A stretch of 64,000 nt of DNA from an uncultured Gellertiella sp. (GTDB lineage Bacteria; Pseudomonadota; Alphaproteobacteria; Rhizobiales; Rhizobiaceae). Below are positions 25,652 to 34,559 of the stretch, piece by piece. The translations under genes and the position numbers were made by a program. The notes below the pieces were generated by a model, which was given only the letters and a program-made list of their open reading frames with translations, was not told the origin of the DNA and did not search any database. Every line of letters begins with the position of its first letter. The stretch's first letter is position 1. The stretch covers positions 248,001 through 312,000 of the forward strand of contig NZ_OY735139.1 in the NCBI RefSeq assembly GCF_963457605.1. Reading direction: 5' to 3'.

Positions 25652-26902
25652 TCAGGCAAAGAATTTACGGGCATATTCAAGTGCCTCCACCAGCACATCC
25701 ACTTCGGCCCGGGTATTGTAGAGGCCGAAGGAGGCGCGGCAGGTGGAGGTGACGCCAAAGCGTTTCAACAGCGGCTGGGCGCAGTGGGTTCCGGCCCGGA
25801 CCGCGACGCCGCGCCGGTCGATGACCATCGACACGTCATGGGCGTGGATCCCGGCAAGCTCGAAGGAAAAGATCCCGCCCTTGTCCGGCGCATTGCCAAA
25901 GATCTTCAGCGAATTGACCGACCTCAGCCGCTCGGCGGCATAGGCCGCCAGATCCGCCTCGTGGGCGGCAATCGCGGCACGGCCGATCTTCTCCATGTAA
26001 TCCAGCGCAAAGCCGAGGCCGATGGCCTGCACGATCGGCGGTGTCCCGGCTTCGAACCGGTGCGGCGGCTCGTTGTAGCTGACGGTCTCTTCCGAGACGT
26101 CGACGATCATCTCGCCGCCGCCCATGAAGGGCCGCATCTCGCGCAGCCGGTCCATCTTGCCATAGAGCACGCCGATGCCGGAGGGGCCGTAAAGCTTGTG
26201 GCCGGTCATCACATACCAGTCGCAGTCGATGTCGCGCACATCGACCGGCATGTGCACCGCCGCCTGGCTGCCATCGACCAGCACCGGAATGCCGCGCTCG
26301 CGGGCGATCCGGCAGACGTCCTTGACCGGAACGATGGTGCCGAGCGCATTCGACATGTGGGTAATGGCGATGAGTTTGGTCTTTTCGGTCAGGCTCGCCT
26401 CGAAGGCCTCGATATGGAAGGCTCCATCATCATCGACCGGCACCCAGACCAGCTTTGCACCCTGCCGCTCGCGGATGAAATGCCAGGGCACGATGTTGGA
26501 ATGGTGCTCCATGATCGTCAGCACGATCTCGTCACCTGCGCCGATCTTCGGCATGCCATGGCCATAGGCGACCGTGTTGATCGCTTCGGTCGAGGACTTG
26601 GTGAAGATGATCTCGTCCACCGACCCGGCATTCAGGAAGCGGCGCACCTTTTCGCGCGCGGCTTCATAGGCATCGGTCGCCGCATTCGACAGGAAATGCA
26701 GGCCGCGATGCACATTGGCATAGCCATTGCTGTAGGTGTCACTGATGGCATCGATCACCACCTGCGGCTTTTGCGCCGAAGCGCCATTGTCGAGATAGAC
26801 CAATGGCTTGCCGTGGACTTCGCGCGACAGGATCGGAAAATCCCGGCGAATGGCCTCGACATCATAGGCGGTGGCAGGGGGGATCTTGTCCATCTCAGCC
26901 AT
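25652..26902 (-). CDS. sufS: SufS-type cysteine desulfurase
   Basis: A PLP enzyme of 416 residues that takes sulfur from cysteine for SufBCD. The class II (SufS) pattern is clear: YLDNGASAQKPQ, the PLP lysine in MTGHKLYGPSGIG (Lys236) and the active-site cysteine in RAGTHCAQPL (Cys374). Start 26902 overlaps the sufD stop by 8 bp with GGAGG just before it; a second ATG at 26893 would be equally in frame. This operon also carries a distinct NifS/IscS-type desulfurase at its head. No sufE or sufU gene is present in the operon. Confidence 0.95.
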   Translation of the reverse strand: MAEMDKIPPATAYDVEAIRRDFPILSREVHGKPLVYLDNGASAQKPQVVIDAISDTYSNGYANVHRGLHFLSNAATDAYEAAREKVRRFLNAGSVDEIIFTKSSTEAINTVAYGHGMPKIGAGDEIVLTIMEHHSNIVPWHFIRERQGAKLVWVPVDDDGAFHIEAFEASLTEKTKLIAITHMSNALGTIVPVKDVCRIARERGIPVLVDGSQAAVHMPVDVRDIDCDWYVMTGHKLYGPSGIGVLYGKMDRLREMRPFMGGGEMIVDVSEETVSYNEPPHRFEAGTPPIVQAIGLGFALDYMEKIGRAAIAAHEADLAAYAAERLRSVNSLKIFGNAPDKGGIFSFELAGIHAHDVSMVIDRRGVAVRAGTHCAQPLLKRFGVTSTCRASFGLYNTRAEVDVLVEALEYARKFFA

Positions 26903-28166
26903 GCGCCTCCAGCCAGTTGGCAATCACCGCTTCCAATGCCTCGACCAGCGCTTCATCCTCGAGTTCCTCGACGATTTCGGCAACGAAGGCGTTGATCAGC
27001 AGGGCACGGGCCTGTTTCTTCGGAATGCCGCGGGCCATCAGGTAATAGAGATGGGTGTGGTCGATATCGGCAACCGTCGCCCCATGGGCACATTGCACGT
27101 CATCGGCAAAGATTTCGAGTTCCGGCTTGACCGAAAACTCCGCATCATCTGACATCAGCAGCGTATTGCAGGCCATCCGCGCATCGGTCTTCTGCGCATC
27201 CGGGGCAACCCGGATCTGGCCCTGGAAAACGCCCCTTGCCCGGTCGAACACCACCGAGCGGATAACCTCGGTCGAGGTCGTGTCCGGCACATTGTGGCCG
27301 AGCGTCATCGTCACATCCGTATGGCTTTCGGCCCCGAGCAGGTTGATGCCGCGCAGCGTGAAATCCGCGCCGCCGCCTGCCGTCGCCACATGCACTTCCT
27401 GGCGAACCAGCTTGCCACCGGCATTGATGAGGAAAAGCCGGAGCTTCGCATCGCCGTTGAGCACCACCTTGATCTGTCCGAGATGGGTATCGGCAACACC
27501 CTGCTGCTGCAGCACGATCCAGGTGACCTCGGCCCCCTCCTCCAGCACCAGATCGGCAACCGAGGACACCAGCGCGGGCGCATCCGTCACCGCCCGGTGA
27601 CGTTCCAGCACCGTCACCTTCGAGCCCGCACCGAAGCGCGCCGGAAAGCGGCTGTGGGACGTGCCTCCGGCCTGATTGGCCTGCAATTCGATGATTCCGG
27701 CAATCTCCGCACCGGCGGGAATGTCAAACCCGTAACCATCGCGGACGAAACTGCCGTTGATCCGGCCGATCGCATCATCGGCCCCCCGGTCGGCGAGACC
27801 CTGGGCAGCACTTCCATTCTGAAGCCCGTCGCCAAAGCGCGACAGGCCGAGATCGGCAGCGTCTGCCGCTCTGTCGGCCATGCCCTGCGACAGGGCGAAG
27901 ACCCGGGACCCCTCGACCAGCGGCGGGCTTGCCGCAGCCTTGGCGGTGACGGCAGCGGGCAGGCCCTTCAGGAGGGTTTTCAGATCCGTATAATGCCAGG
28001 CCTCGATCCGGCGGGTCGGCAGGCCCTCGGCCTTCAGCGCTGAAAGCAGCCGGTCGCGGGCGGCCATCACGGCACCATCACCCGGCAGATCCGACAGCGA
28101 GCTTGTGTAGGCGTCCAGCAACTGCACTTCGGCAGCCGTCTGGCGGTTCAATGTTGCCACGTTCAT
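26895..28166 (-). CDS. sufD: Fe-S cluster assembly scaffold subunit SufD
   Basis: A 423-residue SufBD-family protein; SufD pairs with SufB on the SufC ATPase dimer and helps iron entry and cluster assembly. The beta-helix core is recognisable near the end: VFQGQIRVAPDAQKTDAR, followed by LLMSDDAEFSVKPELEI and ADDVQCAHGATVADID, including the conserved Cys and His. The start at 28166 (MNVATLNRQTAAEV) has AAGGAGCGACG upstream; a longer frame to 28259 overlaps the sufC end and is not typical. It lies 25 bp after sufC and overlaps sufS. Confidence 0.94.
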   Translation of the reverse strand: MNVATLNRQTAAEVQLLDAYTSSLSDLPGDGAVMAARDRLLSALKAEGLPTRRIEAWHYTDLKTLLKGLPAAVTAKAAASPPLVEGSRVFALSQGMADRAADAADLGLSRFGDGLQNGSAAQGLADRGADDAIGRINGSFVRDGYGFDIPAGAEIAGIIELQANQAGGTSHSRFPARFGAGSKVTVLERHRAVTDAPALVSSVADLVLEEGAEVTWIVLQQQGVADTHLGQIKVVLNGDAKLRLFLINAGGKLVRQEVHVATAGGGADFTLRGINLLGAESHTDVTMTLGHNVPDTTSTEVIRSVVFDRARGVFQGQIRVAPDAQKTDARMACNTLLMSDDAEFSVKPELEIFADDVQCAHGATVADIDHTHLYYLMARGIPKKQARALLINAFVAEIVEELEDEALVEALEAVIANWLEAHG

Positions 28167-28191
28167 CGACGTCGCTCCTTGTCCTTGGCGC

Positions 28192-28947
28192 TTAAGCTGC
28201 TGCGCCGATGATGTCGGCATAGCCATTGGCTTCGAGTTCATGCGCCAGCGCCTTGTCACCCGACTTGATCACCTGGCCCTTGTAGAGCACATGCACCGTA
28301 TCCGGCACGATATAGTCGAGCAGGCGCTGGTAATGGGTGATGACGATAACAGCACGATCCGGCGAGCGCAGCGCATTGACCCCGTCGGCGACGATCTTCA
28401 GCGCATCGATGTCGAGGCCGCTGTCGGTTTCGTCAAGCACGCAGAGGCTCGGCTGCAACAGCGCCATCTGCAGGATTTCGGCGCGCTTCTTCTCGCCGCC
28501 GGAAAAGCCGACATTCAGCGGACGCTTCAGCATGGCGGGATCGATCTTCAGCCCGGCTGCTGCTTCCTTGACGCGGCGCATGAAATCCGGCGTCGTCAGT
28601 TCCGACTCGCCGCGCGCCTTGCGCTGCTCGTTCATCGCCACCTTCAGGAACTGCATGGTGGCAACGCCCGGAATTTCCACCGGATACTGGAAGGCAAGGA
28701 AAATGCCCTTCGTCGCCCGCTCGGCAGCGTCGAGTTCCAGAATGCTTTCGCCATTGAACAGGATATCACCGGAGGTGACTTCGTAATCCTCGCGGCCCGA
28801 CAGGATATAGGACAGCGTCGACTTGCCCGACCCGTTCGGCCCCATGATCGCCGCCACTTCCCCCGCCTTCACCACAAGATTCAGGCCCCGGATGATCTCC
28901 GTTTCGGTATCGGCGATCCTGGCATGGAGATTTCTGATTTCTAGCAT
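28192..28947 (-). CDS. sufC: Fe-S cluster assembly ATPase SufC
   Basis: A 251-residue soluble ABC ATPase that drives structural changes in SufBD. Walker A GPNGSGKST (36-44), signature NVGFSGGEKKRAEI, Walker B LCVLDETDSGLD and the H-loop VITHYQRLL are all intact. The start at 28947 has GAAGGAAGATAAC upstream; an upstream in-frame ATG at 28962 lies within that region and is less likely. It begins 16 bp after the TOPRIM-like gene, which separates it from sufB, normally its direct neighbour. Its expression therefore must pass through the inserted pair or start within it. Confidence 0.96.
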   Translation of the reverse strand: MLEIRNLHARIADTETEIIRGLNLVVKAGEVAAIMGPNGSGKSTLSYILSGREDYEVTSGDILFNGESILELDAAERATKGIFLAFQYPVEIPGVATMQFLKVAMNEQRKARGESELTTPDFMRRVKEAAAGLKIDPAMLKRPLNVGFSGGEKKRAEILQMALLQPSLCVLDETDSGLDIDALKIVADGVNALRSPDRAVIVITHYQRLLDYIVPDTVHVLYKGQVIKSGDKALAHELEANGYADIIGAAA

Positions 28948-28963
28948 GTTATCTTCCTTCATA

Positions 28964-29563
28964 TCAGTTCGCTATTTCAGCCAGTCGCCGATAGGCGCGA
29001 CGAAGGCTGTCACTGTTGGAGAGCGCCTCACTCAAATTCCAGCTCTTTTCGACAAAGGAACTGAGACGCTTGTTGTAACCGATCCCAATCGGAGTAAGGC
29101 TGCCTTCCGTGGGCACCAAATCCTCTCGAAGACCACGTTTGGCTCGGCGTGCCAAGTTTACGAGAGTCTGCTTGGGATCTGCTATCGCATCTGGAGATCG
29201 AGGTATTCGCGCATCGCTTACGCCCAAGAAGTTGGCTACTCCGCTCCGGTCTGACAAAATCCAAGCCTCTGCTTCCCTCACAGCCACTCGGAACATCAGT
29301 TTATCGGGTATGCTTTTGCCGTTGAACCATTCCGCCTTGAGCGCAGGTGCACAGGCCACATTGTCCAAATCGGTCAGCAACAACACTGGGTAGCGCGATG
29401 CCAACGTCATAAACTTATCAAGATTCGACCTCAGGTACCCATTCCCGCCTTTACACAGAACTTGAACATGAGTGTTCTTTCCCAGCGTTTCGTGGACAAG
29501 CCTGTAGCCTATTGCTTCGCTCAGCGCATCTTCAACGGCGAGATACAGATTGATGAAGCTCAT
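28964..29563 (-). CDS. TOPRIM-like (DUF4276-like) putative nuclease, partner of the adjacent ATPase
   Basis: A 199-residue protein with a TOPRIM-fold acidic pattern: a glutamate near the first strand (LAVEDALSE, Glu11), a D-x-D pair in VLLLTDLDN (Asp65, Asp67) and an acidic helix REAEAWILSD (Glu97, Glu99, Asp105). In TOPRIM nucleases such residues bind Mg2+. The DUF4276-type order is a good fit; I also considered RloB/AbiLii- and AriB-type partners. It overlaps the ATPase gene by 4 bp (ATGA), so the two form a unit. It lies inside the suf operon, 16 bp before sufC, and does not belong to Fe-S assembly. Base composition is visibly less GC-rich than in the suf genes. A defence role is inferred. 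Confidence 0.72.
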   Translation of the reverse strand: MSFINLYLAVEDALSEAIGYRLVHETLGKNTHVQVLCKGGNGYLRSNLDKFMTLASRYPVLLLTDLDNVACAPALKAEWFNGKSIPDKLMFRVAVREAEAWILSDRSGVANFLGVSDARIPRSPDAIADPKQTLVNLARRAKRGLREDLVPTEGSLTPIGIGYNKRLSSFVEKSWNLSEALSNSDSLRRAYRRLAEIAN

Positions 29564-30741
29564 AGCTCCAGTTCCAGCTGGATTTTTCTACCCGCGATCA
29601 TTTGAGCATTCGGCAAGACCGCCTCAGCGGCCGAAAAACCTGCCTCAATGCCGGCTTTTTCAATCGGGTTCACACCTCTGATCGTCGTACCCTCGCTGGT
29701 CGGATCCAGCACGACAAGTGATCGCGCGTCGATGCCGGCATTGCTAAGCATGGAGCGGCTATGTGTGGTCACAATGACCTGACGCCTGCGGTTTTTTTTG
29801 CGCGTTTGTTGAACGCGGAAGATGAGATACGGCAGCTGCTCTACAATCTCTTCGTTCAGCGACAGCTCCGGCTCTTCCAACAAGAGCAAGGACTCACCAT
29901 CAATCAACAGCCAAAACAACGCGATAAGTCGCAGTGTCCCATCCGAAAACTGATCTTCCAGTTGCCGTGCTCCGTGGGGGCGGTAATGTTCATATCTGAT
30001 CTCAAGATGTGGCCGACCCGTCTCATCGGGTGAAAAAGCCAAATCGTTCAAAGCAGGGACCACCTTCTTGAGCGCCTGCTCAATCCGTTTCAGTCGCGAA
30101 TTGCGTGTCCTTTCGGGCGTTTTGGCAAGTCGCTCCATGAAGGCTTGTCCGAAGGGATCGTTCTCCAGCGTTCTGCCGCCGATAAGATCTCCAAATTTGA
30201 GAAGTTGCGGCACTATATGCAAATATGTTGTGTCGGCGAGAAAGTCTGCAAGCTCCCGAAACTCGCGATTTGCCTGCACTTGCTCAATCGCAGTGGCGGT
30301 AAGTCGCTCAGGATCACTGTCATCTGCCGAGTCGGGTCGGGAAATCGAAAAAACTTCAGTGCCATTCGTGTCGAATTTCCGAACCGCCTCGCGCTTGATC
30401 TGAGGGCGCTGCGCACCCTTTCCCTCGTGGGAGAACTCAAGCAGGTAACTCCAAAGCGGATACGGATCATCGACCGAAGACGAAACTTCGATTTCAATTG
30501 CGACTTCTGAGTGCTGACGCGCATGCAGACATCTCAACTTCTTGATCCCGCCGCGATCAGCTATTGCCTTTTGCAACCCTCCGCCAGCTGGTCTGGCGAC
30601 ATCGCGAAGAAATCGAAAAACGTCGAGAAAATTGGATTTTCCTGATGCATTCACACCGATTATATAAGACATGTCACGCAAATCTGCTTCAGCGCGCTTG
30701 AAGTTTCGCCAATTTGTAAGTTTGACTTTTGTGATAAACAT
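29560..30741 (-). CDS. OLD/RecF-like AAA (AAA_21) ATPase, putative antiphage defence subunit
   Basis: A 393-residue ABC/SMC-type ATPase. Features: the typical start FITKVKLTNWRNFKRAE, Walker A GVNASGKS (29-36), a helical insert, the signature DQFSDGTLRLIAL (about 263-275), Walker B LLLLEEPELS (285-294) and the H-loop VTTHS (324-328). This domain order is that of OLD-family, AriA, AbiLi and GajA ATPases; here the TOPRIM part is on a separate, overlapping gene. The ATG at 30741 has GGGAGGAC upstream and lies 24 bp after the sufB stop. A sampled 60-base stretch (29881-29940) is half G+C, lower than the flanking suf genes. Phage defence is inferred from architecture. Confidence 0.8.
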   Translation of the reverse strand: MFITKVKLTNWRNFKRAEADLRDMSYIIGVNASGKSNFLDVFRFLRDVARPAGGGLQKAIADRGGIKKLRCLHARQHSEVAIEIEVSSSVDDPYPLWSYLLEFSHEGKGAQRPQIKREAVRKFDTNGTEVFSISRPDSADDSDPERLTATAIEQVQANREFRELADFLADTTYLHIVPQLLKFGDLIGGRTLENDPFGQAFMERLAKTPERTRNSRLKRIEQALKKVVPALNDLAFSPDETGRPHLEIRYEHYRPHGARQLEDQFSDGTLRLIALFWLLIDGESLLLLEEPELSLNEEIVEQLPYLIFRVQQTRKKNRRRQVIVTTHSRSMLSNAGIDARSLVVLDPTSEGTTIRGVNPIEKAGIEAGFSAAEAVLPNAQMIAGRKIQLELEL

Positions 30742-30765
30742 GACATGTCCTCCCGGTAGGATAGG

Positions 30766-32235
30766 TTACCCCACCGATCCTTCCAGCGATATGCCGATCA
30801 GCTTTTGGGCTTCGACCGCGAATTCCATCGGCAGTTCCTGAATGACTTCGCGCACGAAGCCGTTGACGATCAGGGCGATGGCGGCCTCTTGCGGGATGCC
30901 GCGCTGCAGGCAGTAGAAGAGCTGGTCTTCCGAGATTTTCGAGGTGGTCGCCTCATGCTCGAACTGGCAGGTCGAATTCTTCGCCTCGATATAGGGCACC
31001 GTATGCGCCCCGCATCTGTCGCCGATCAGCAGGCTGTCGCACTGGGTGAAGTTGCGGGCATTTTCCGCCTTGCGGTGGGCAGAGACCTGGCCGCGATAGG
31101 TATTCTGCGAAACCCCCGCCGAAATCCCCTTGGAGATGATGCGGCTGGAGGTGTTCTTGCCGAGATGGATCATCTTGGTGCCGCTGTCGACCTGCTGGTG
31201 ACCGTTCGACACCGCAATCGAGTAGAACTCGCCGCGCGATCCGTCGCCGCGCAGGATGCAGGACGGATATTTCCAGGTGATCGCCGAGCCGGTTTCCACC
31301 TGCGTCCACGAGATCTTGGAATTCCTTCCCCGGCAATCGCCGCGCTTGGTGACGAAATTGTAGATGCCGCCCTTGCCGTTCTTGTCGCCGGGATACCAGT
31401 TCTGGACGGTCGAATACTTGATTTCGGCATCATCCAGCGCCACCAGTTCGACAACGGCGGCGTGCAGCTGGTTTTCATCGCGCTGCGGCGCGGTGCAGCC
31501 TTCGAGATAGGAGACATAGGCCCCCTCTTCGGCAATGATCAGCGTGCGCTCGAACTGGCCGGTGTTTTTCTCGTTGATGCGGAAATAGGTGGAAAGCTCC
31601 ATCGGGCAGCGCACGCCCTTCGGAATGTAGACGAAGGAGCCGTCGGTAAATACCGCACAGTTCAGCGTCGCATAATAGTTGTCGGTGGTCGGCACGACCG
31701 AGCCCAGATACTGGCGCACGAGGTCGGGATGTTCGCGCACCGCTTCCGAGATCGACATGAAGATCACACCGGCCTTCTTCAGCTCTTCCTTGAAGGTGGT
31801 GACGACAGAGACCGAATCGAACACCGCATCGACGGCGATCTTCGAAGTCTTCACACCCGCCAGCATTTCCTGCTCGCGCAAGGGAATGCCGAGCTTTTCA
31901 TAGACCTTCAGCAGTTCCGGATCGACATCCTCCAGCGAGGTCGGACCTGCCGTGCTCTTCGGCGCGGCATAGTAATAGATGTCGTTGAAGTCGATCTTCG
32001 GATAGTGGACGCGGGCCCAGTCGGGCTCGACCATGGTCAGCCAGCGCTTGTAGGCCTCCAGACGCCATTCCAGCATCCAGTCCGGCTCCTGCTTCTTGGC
32101 GGAGATGAAGCGGATCACATCTTCGTTCAGGCCTTTCGGGGCCTTGTCGACTTCGATTTCCGTCTCGAAACCGTATTTGTACTGGTCCACATCGATCTGG
32201 CGGACCTGATCGATGGTTTCCTGAACCGCAGCCAT
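30766..32235 (-). CDS. sufB: Fe-S cluster assembly scaffold subunit SufB
   Basis: A 489-residue SufBD-family scaffold on which clusters are built. Clear family stretches: [20 protein letters not shown] near the C-terminus, [32 protein letters not shown], and [16 protein letters not shown] with the assembly Cys and Glu. The start at 32235 is preceded by TTGGAGAACG. It lies about 140 bp after the upstream desulfurase gene and is followed, unusually, by the ATPase/TOPRIM pair before sufC. Confidence 0.96.
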   Translation of the reverse strand: MAAVQETIDQVRQIDVDQYKYGFETEIEVDKAPKGLNEDVIRFISAKKQEPDWMLEWRLEAYKRWLTMVEPDWARVHYPKIDFNDIYYYAAPKSTAGPTSLEDVDPELLKVYEKLGIPLREQEMLAGVKTSKIAVDAVFDSVSVVTTFKEELKKAGVIFMSISEAVREHPDLVRQYLGSVVPTTDNYYATLNCAVFTDGSFVYIPKGVRCPMELSTYFRINEKNTGQFERTLIIAEEGAYVSYLEGCTAPQRDENQLHAAVVELVALDDAEIKYSTVQNWYPGDKNGKGGIYNFVTKRGDCRGRNSKISWTQVETGSAITWKYPSCILRGDGSRGEFYSIAVSNGHQQVDSGTKMIHLGKNTSSRIISKGISAGVSQNTYRGQVSAHRKAENARNFTQCDSLLIGDRCGAHTVPYIEAKNSTCQFEHEATTSKISEDQLFYCLQRGIPQEAAIALIVNGFVREVIQELPMEFAVEAQKLIGISLEGSVG

Positions 32236-32377
32236 TTTCGTTCTCCAATCTCGCCGGGTCCAAGGCCCGGCAGCTTGTCAACGGGACGGTGTTACCGCCC
32301 TCATCTAGTTCTGCAAAAGAGAGTTTTCACCCCTTTTGTCCAGTTAAAATTTGCATTTCCGCAATTTTCCCGGCAGG

Positions 32378-33544
32378 TCAGGCCGCACTCGCCGCCTTCC
32401 GCCTCCCGGCAATCCGCCCGAAGGCCTGAAGCGCCCGGTCGATGTCGGCTGCGGTGGTCGAAGGGCCTGTCGACAGCCGGAGCGCCCCGAGTTTCGGGTC
32501 CAGTCCCATCGCCGACAGAACATGGCTCTCCCCGACCCGTCCGGACGAACAGGCGGCCCCCGCCGACAGCGCTATACCTTCGAGATCGAAGGCGATCTGT
32601 CCCGTTTCCGACTTCAGCCCCGGCAGGGTGAAAAACGAGGTATTGGCCACCCGCCCGACCTCGGCGCCGTGGATGATCACATCGGATGCCCGCTGCCGCA
32701 TGCCGCTCTCAAGCCGGTCGCGCAAAAGCGCGATGTCGAGGTTGCGGCGGTCCATCCCTTCTGCCGCAGCCCAGGCGGCGGCACCGAAACCGACGATCGA
32801 CATCAGGTTTTCCGTACCCGAGCGGTGGCCCCGCTCCTGCCCGCCGCCACGGATCAGCGGCGCGGGCATCAGGGTTTCGCCCTTCACCACCAGCGCACCC
32901 GCTCCGCGGGGGCCACCGATCTTGTGGGAGGAGATGATCAGGAAATCGGCCTCTGCCGCATGACGGGCGAGATCGATGCGGCCAGCGGCCTGCACCGCGT
33001 CGACTACAAGCAGGCCGCCATGCGCCTTGACGATATCCGATACCGCTGCAACCGGCTGGATGATGCCGGTCTCGTTGTTGACCAGCATCACCGCCACCAT
33101 CGGCAGGCCATGAGAAGATGCATCGTGATTCGAAAGCTGCTGCGTCAGCGCGGCCAGATCGATCAGCCCGGAGGAAAGCACCGGCACTTCGCTCACCCGG
33201 TCCTTCGAAAAACGCCCGCCCTCGCGGATTGCCGGATGCTCGATGGCCGAGACATAGAGATGTCCGAGGGCAAGCGGTGCGCGACCCATGCGGAAATCCG
33301 GCGTCAGCACCAGATTGGCGGCTTCCGTCGCGCCGCTGGTAAAGATCACATGGGCGGGATCACGGCCACACAGCACCCCCACCTGCCGCCGTGCACCCTC
33401 GAGAGCGGCCTTGGCGATGCGGCCTTCGCCATGCACTGAAGAGGGATTACCGGCCATGTCGAGAACCCGCAGCACGGCCTCGCGCGCTTCGGGACAAAGC
33501 GGTGCCGTGGCATTCCAGTCGAGATAGAGACGAGAAGCGGTCAT
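32378..33544 (-). CDS. NifS/IscS-type cysteine desulfurase
   Basis: A 388-residue class I PLP desulfurase heading the suf operon. It has YLDWNATAPLCPEAREAV, the PLP lysine in IISSHKIGGPRGAG and the catalytic cysteine in SAGAACSSGRVGESHVL; this long flexible cysteine loop distinguishes it from the SufS enzyme encoded downstream. Rhizobial suf operons commonly begin with such a gene. It may supply sulfur for SufBCD or for tRNA thiolation; sequence alone does not decide. A candidate Irr-binding site lies 110-126 bp upstream of its start. About 140 bp separates it from sufB. Confidence 0.92.
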   Translation of the reverse strand: MTASRLYLDWNATAPLCPEAREAVLRVLDMAGNPSSVHGEGRIAKAALEGARRQVGVLCGRDPAHVIFTSGATEAANLVLTPDFRMGRAPLALGHLYVSAIEHPAIREGGRFSKDRVSEVPVLSSGLIDLAALTQQLSNHDASSHGLPMVAVMLVNNETGIIQPVAAVSDIVKAHGGLLVVDAVQAAGRIDLARHAAEADFLIISSHKIGGPRGAGALVVKGETLMPAPLIRGGGQERGHRSGTENLMSIVGFGAAAWAAAEGMDRRNLDIALLRDRLESGMRQRASDVIIHGAEVGRVANTSFFTLPGLKSETGQIAFDLEGIALSAGAACSSGRVGESHVLSAMGLDPKLGALRLSTGPSTTAADIDRALQAFGRIAGRRKAASAA

Positions 33545-33653
33545 CGATCCGGTTCAGTTCACCCTGCAAATCAGCAGATGGTTCATTTTTCTTGAATTTG
33601 CCGTCTGGCTTGCCTTAAGACACAGTCACACGAACGTGCGACAGCACAGTCAG

Positions 33654-33670
33654 TTTTTAATGGTTCTAAA
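33654..33670 (-). promoter_or_regulatory. Candidate Irr iron-control element (ICE) upstream of the suf operon
   Basis: TTTTTAA-TGG-TTCTAAA matches the ICE consensus TTTAGAA-NNN-TTCTAAA at 12 of 14 defined positions, with a perfect right half. Irr, a haem-responsive Fur-family regulator of rhizobia, binds such sites. It lies between the divergent desulfurase (start 33544) and hydrolase (33761) genes. Iron-responsive control of suf is known in rhizobia, which supports the call. Confidence 0.6.
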
Positions 33671-33760
33671 CTGCGTTTTAAAAAACATGACAGTCTGAGT
33701 CAAGTCAACTCGGATGTCTGAATGCGCAATTGGGACCGGAAACCGAAGACCGGAGTACCG

Positions 33761-34438
33761 ATGCCTGAAGTGATTTTCAACGGCCCCGCGGGTCGCCTTG
33801 AAGGAAGATACCAGCCCTCGAAGGAAAAGAGCGCACCGATCGCCATCATCCTGCATCCGCACCCGCAGTTCGGCGGCACGATGAACAACCAGATCGTCTA
33901 TCAGCTGTTCTATCTGTTCCAGAAGCGCGGCTTCACGACGCTGCGCTTCAACTTCCGCAGCATCGGCCGCAGCCAGGGTGAATTCGACCATGGCGCGGGC
34001 GAACTCTCCGACGCCGCCTCGGCGCTCGACTGGGTGCAGAGCCTGCATCCCGACAGCAAGAGCTGCTGGGTGGCCGGTTACTCCTTCGGCGCCTGGATCG
34101 GCATGCAGCTGCTGATGCGCCGCCCGGAAATCGAAGGCTTCATCTCGGTTGCGCCGCAGCCCAATACCTACGATTTCTCCTTCCTCGCCCCCTGCCCCTC
34201 CTCCGGCCTGATCATCCATGGCGACCAGGACAAGGTCGCGCCGGAAAAGGATGTCAATGTGCTGGTCGACAAACTGAAGAGCCAGAAGGGCATTCTCATC
34301 ACCCACAAGACGCTGCCCGGTGCCAACCACTTCTTCTCCGGCCAGATCGACACGCTGACCGCCGAATGCGAAGACTATGTCGACCGCCGCATGGTCGGCG
34401 AACTCACCCCCGAACCGGCTGCCAAGCGCATCCGGTAA
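33761..34438 (+). CDS. Alpha/beta hydrolase
   Basis: A 225-residue small alpha/beta hydrolase. It starts MPEVIFNGPAGRLEGRYQP and has the oxyanion segment ILHPHPQFGGTMNNQ, a nucleophile elbow GYSFGAWIG (Ser about residue 110), an acid in IIHGDQDKVAP and the catalytic His in LPGANHFFSG. This is the group of COG2945-type hydrolases widespread in alphaproteobacteria; the substrate is unknown. The start at 33761 has CGGAGTACC upstream; an in-frame ATG at 33722 lacks a site. It is divergent from the suf operon and shares the intergenic region with the ICE-like element. Confidence 0.85.
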   Translation: MPEVIFNGPAGRLEGRYQPSKEKSAPIAIILHPHPQFGGTMNNQIVYQLFYLFQKRGFTTLRFNFRSIGRSQGEFDHGAGELSDAASALDWVQSLHPDSKSCWVAGYSFGAWIGMQLLMRRPEIEGFISVAPQPNTYDFSFLAPCPSSGLIIHGDQDKVAPEKDVNVLVDKLKSQKGILITHKTLPGANHFFSGQIDTLTAECEDYVDRRMVGELTPEPAAKRIR

Positions 34439-34559
34439 AAGCCGGGTATTCGGGCCTCCACGCCTGTGGGCCGGGGTTTACCCCCTGGCCAGCAGTTCAT
34501 GGCTGGCTTGCCGGAGGGGCAGGCCAAACGGGAAAACGTTGCCAGGCTCGTCCGGCGGT

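Noticed and set aside
28964-30741. Reading the inserted pair as Gabija or a classical OLD nuclease
   Set aside because: In GajA and OLD the TOPRIM part is fused to the ATPase, and Gabija needs a UvrD-like GajB. Here the TOPRIM-like part is a separate gene and no helicase is present.
30805-32631. 608-codon plus-strand open frame across sufB
   Set aside because: Antisense to sufB; low-complexity R/D/H-rich translation typical of GC-rich opposite-strand frames.
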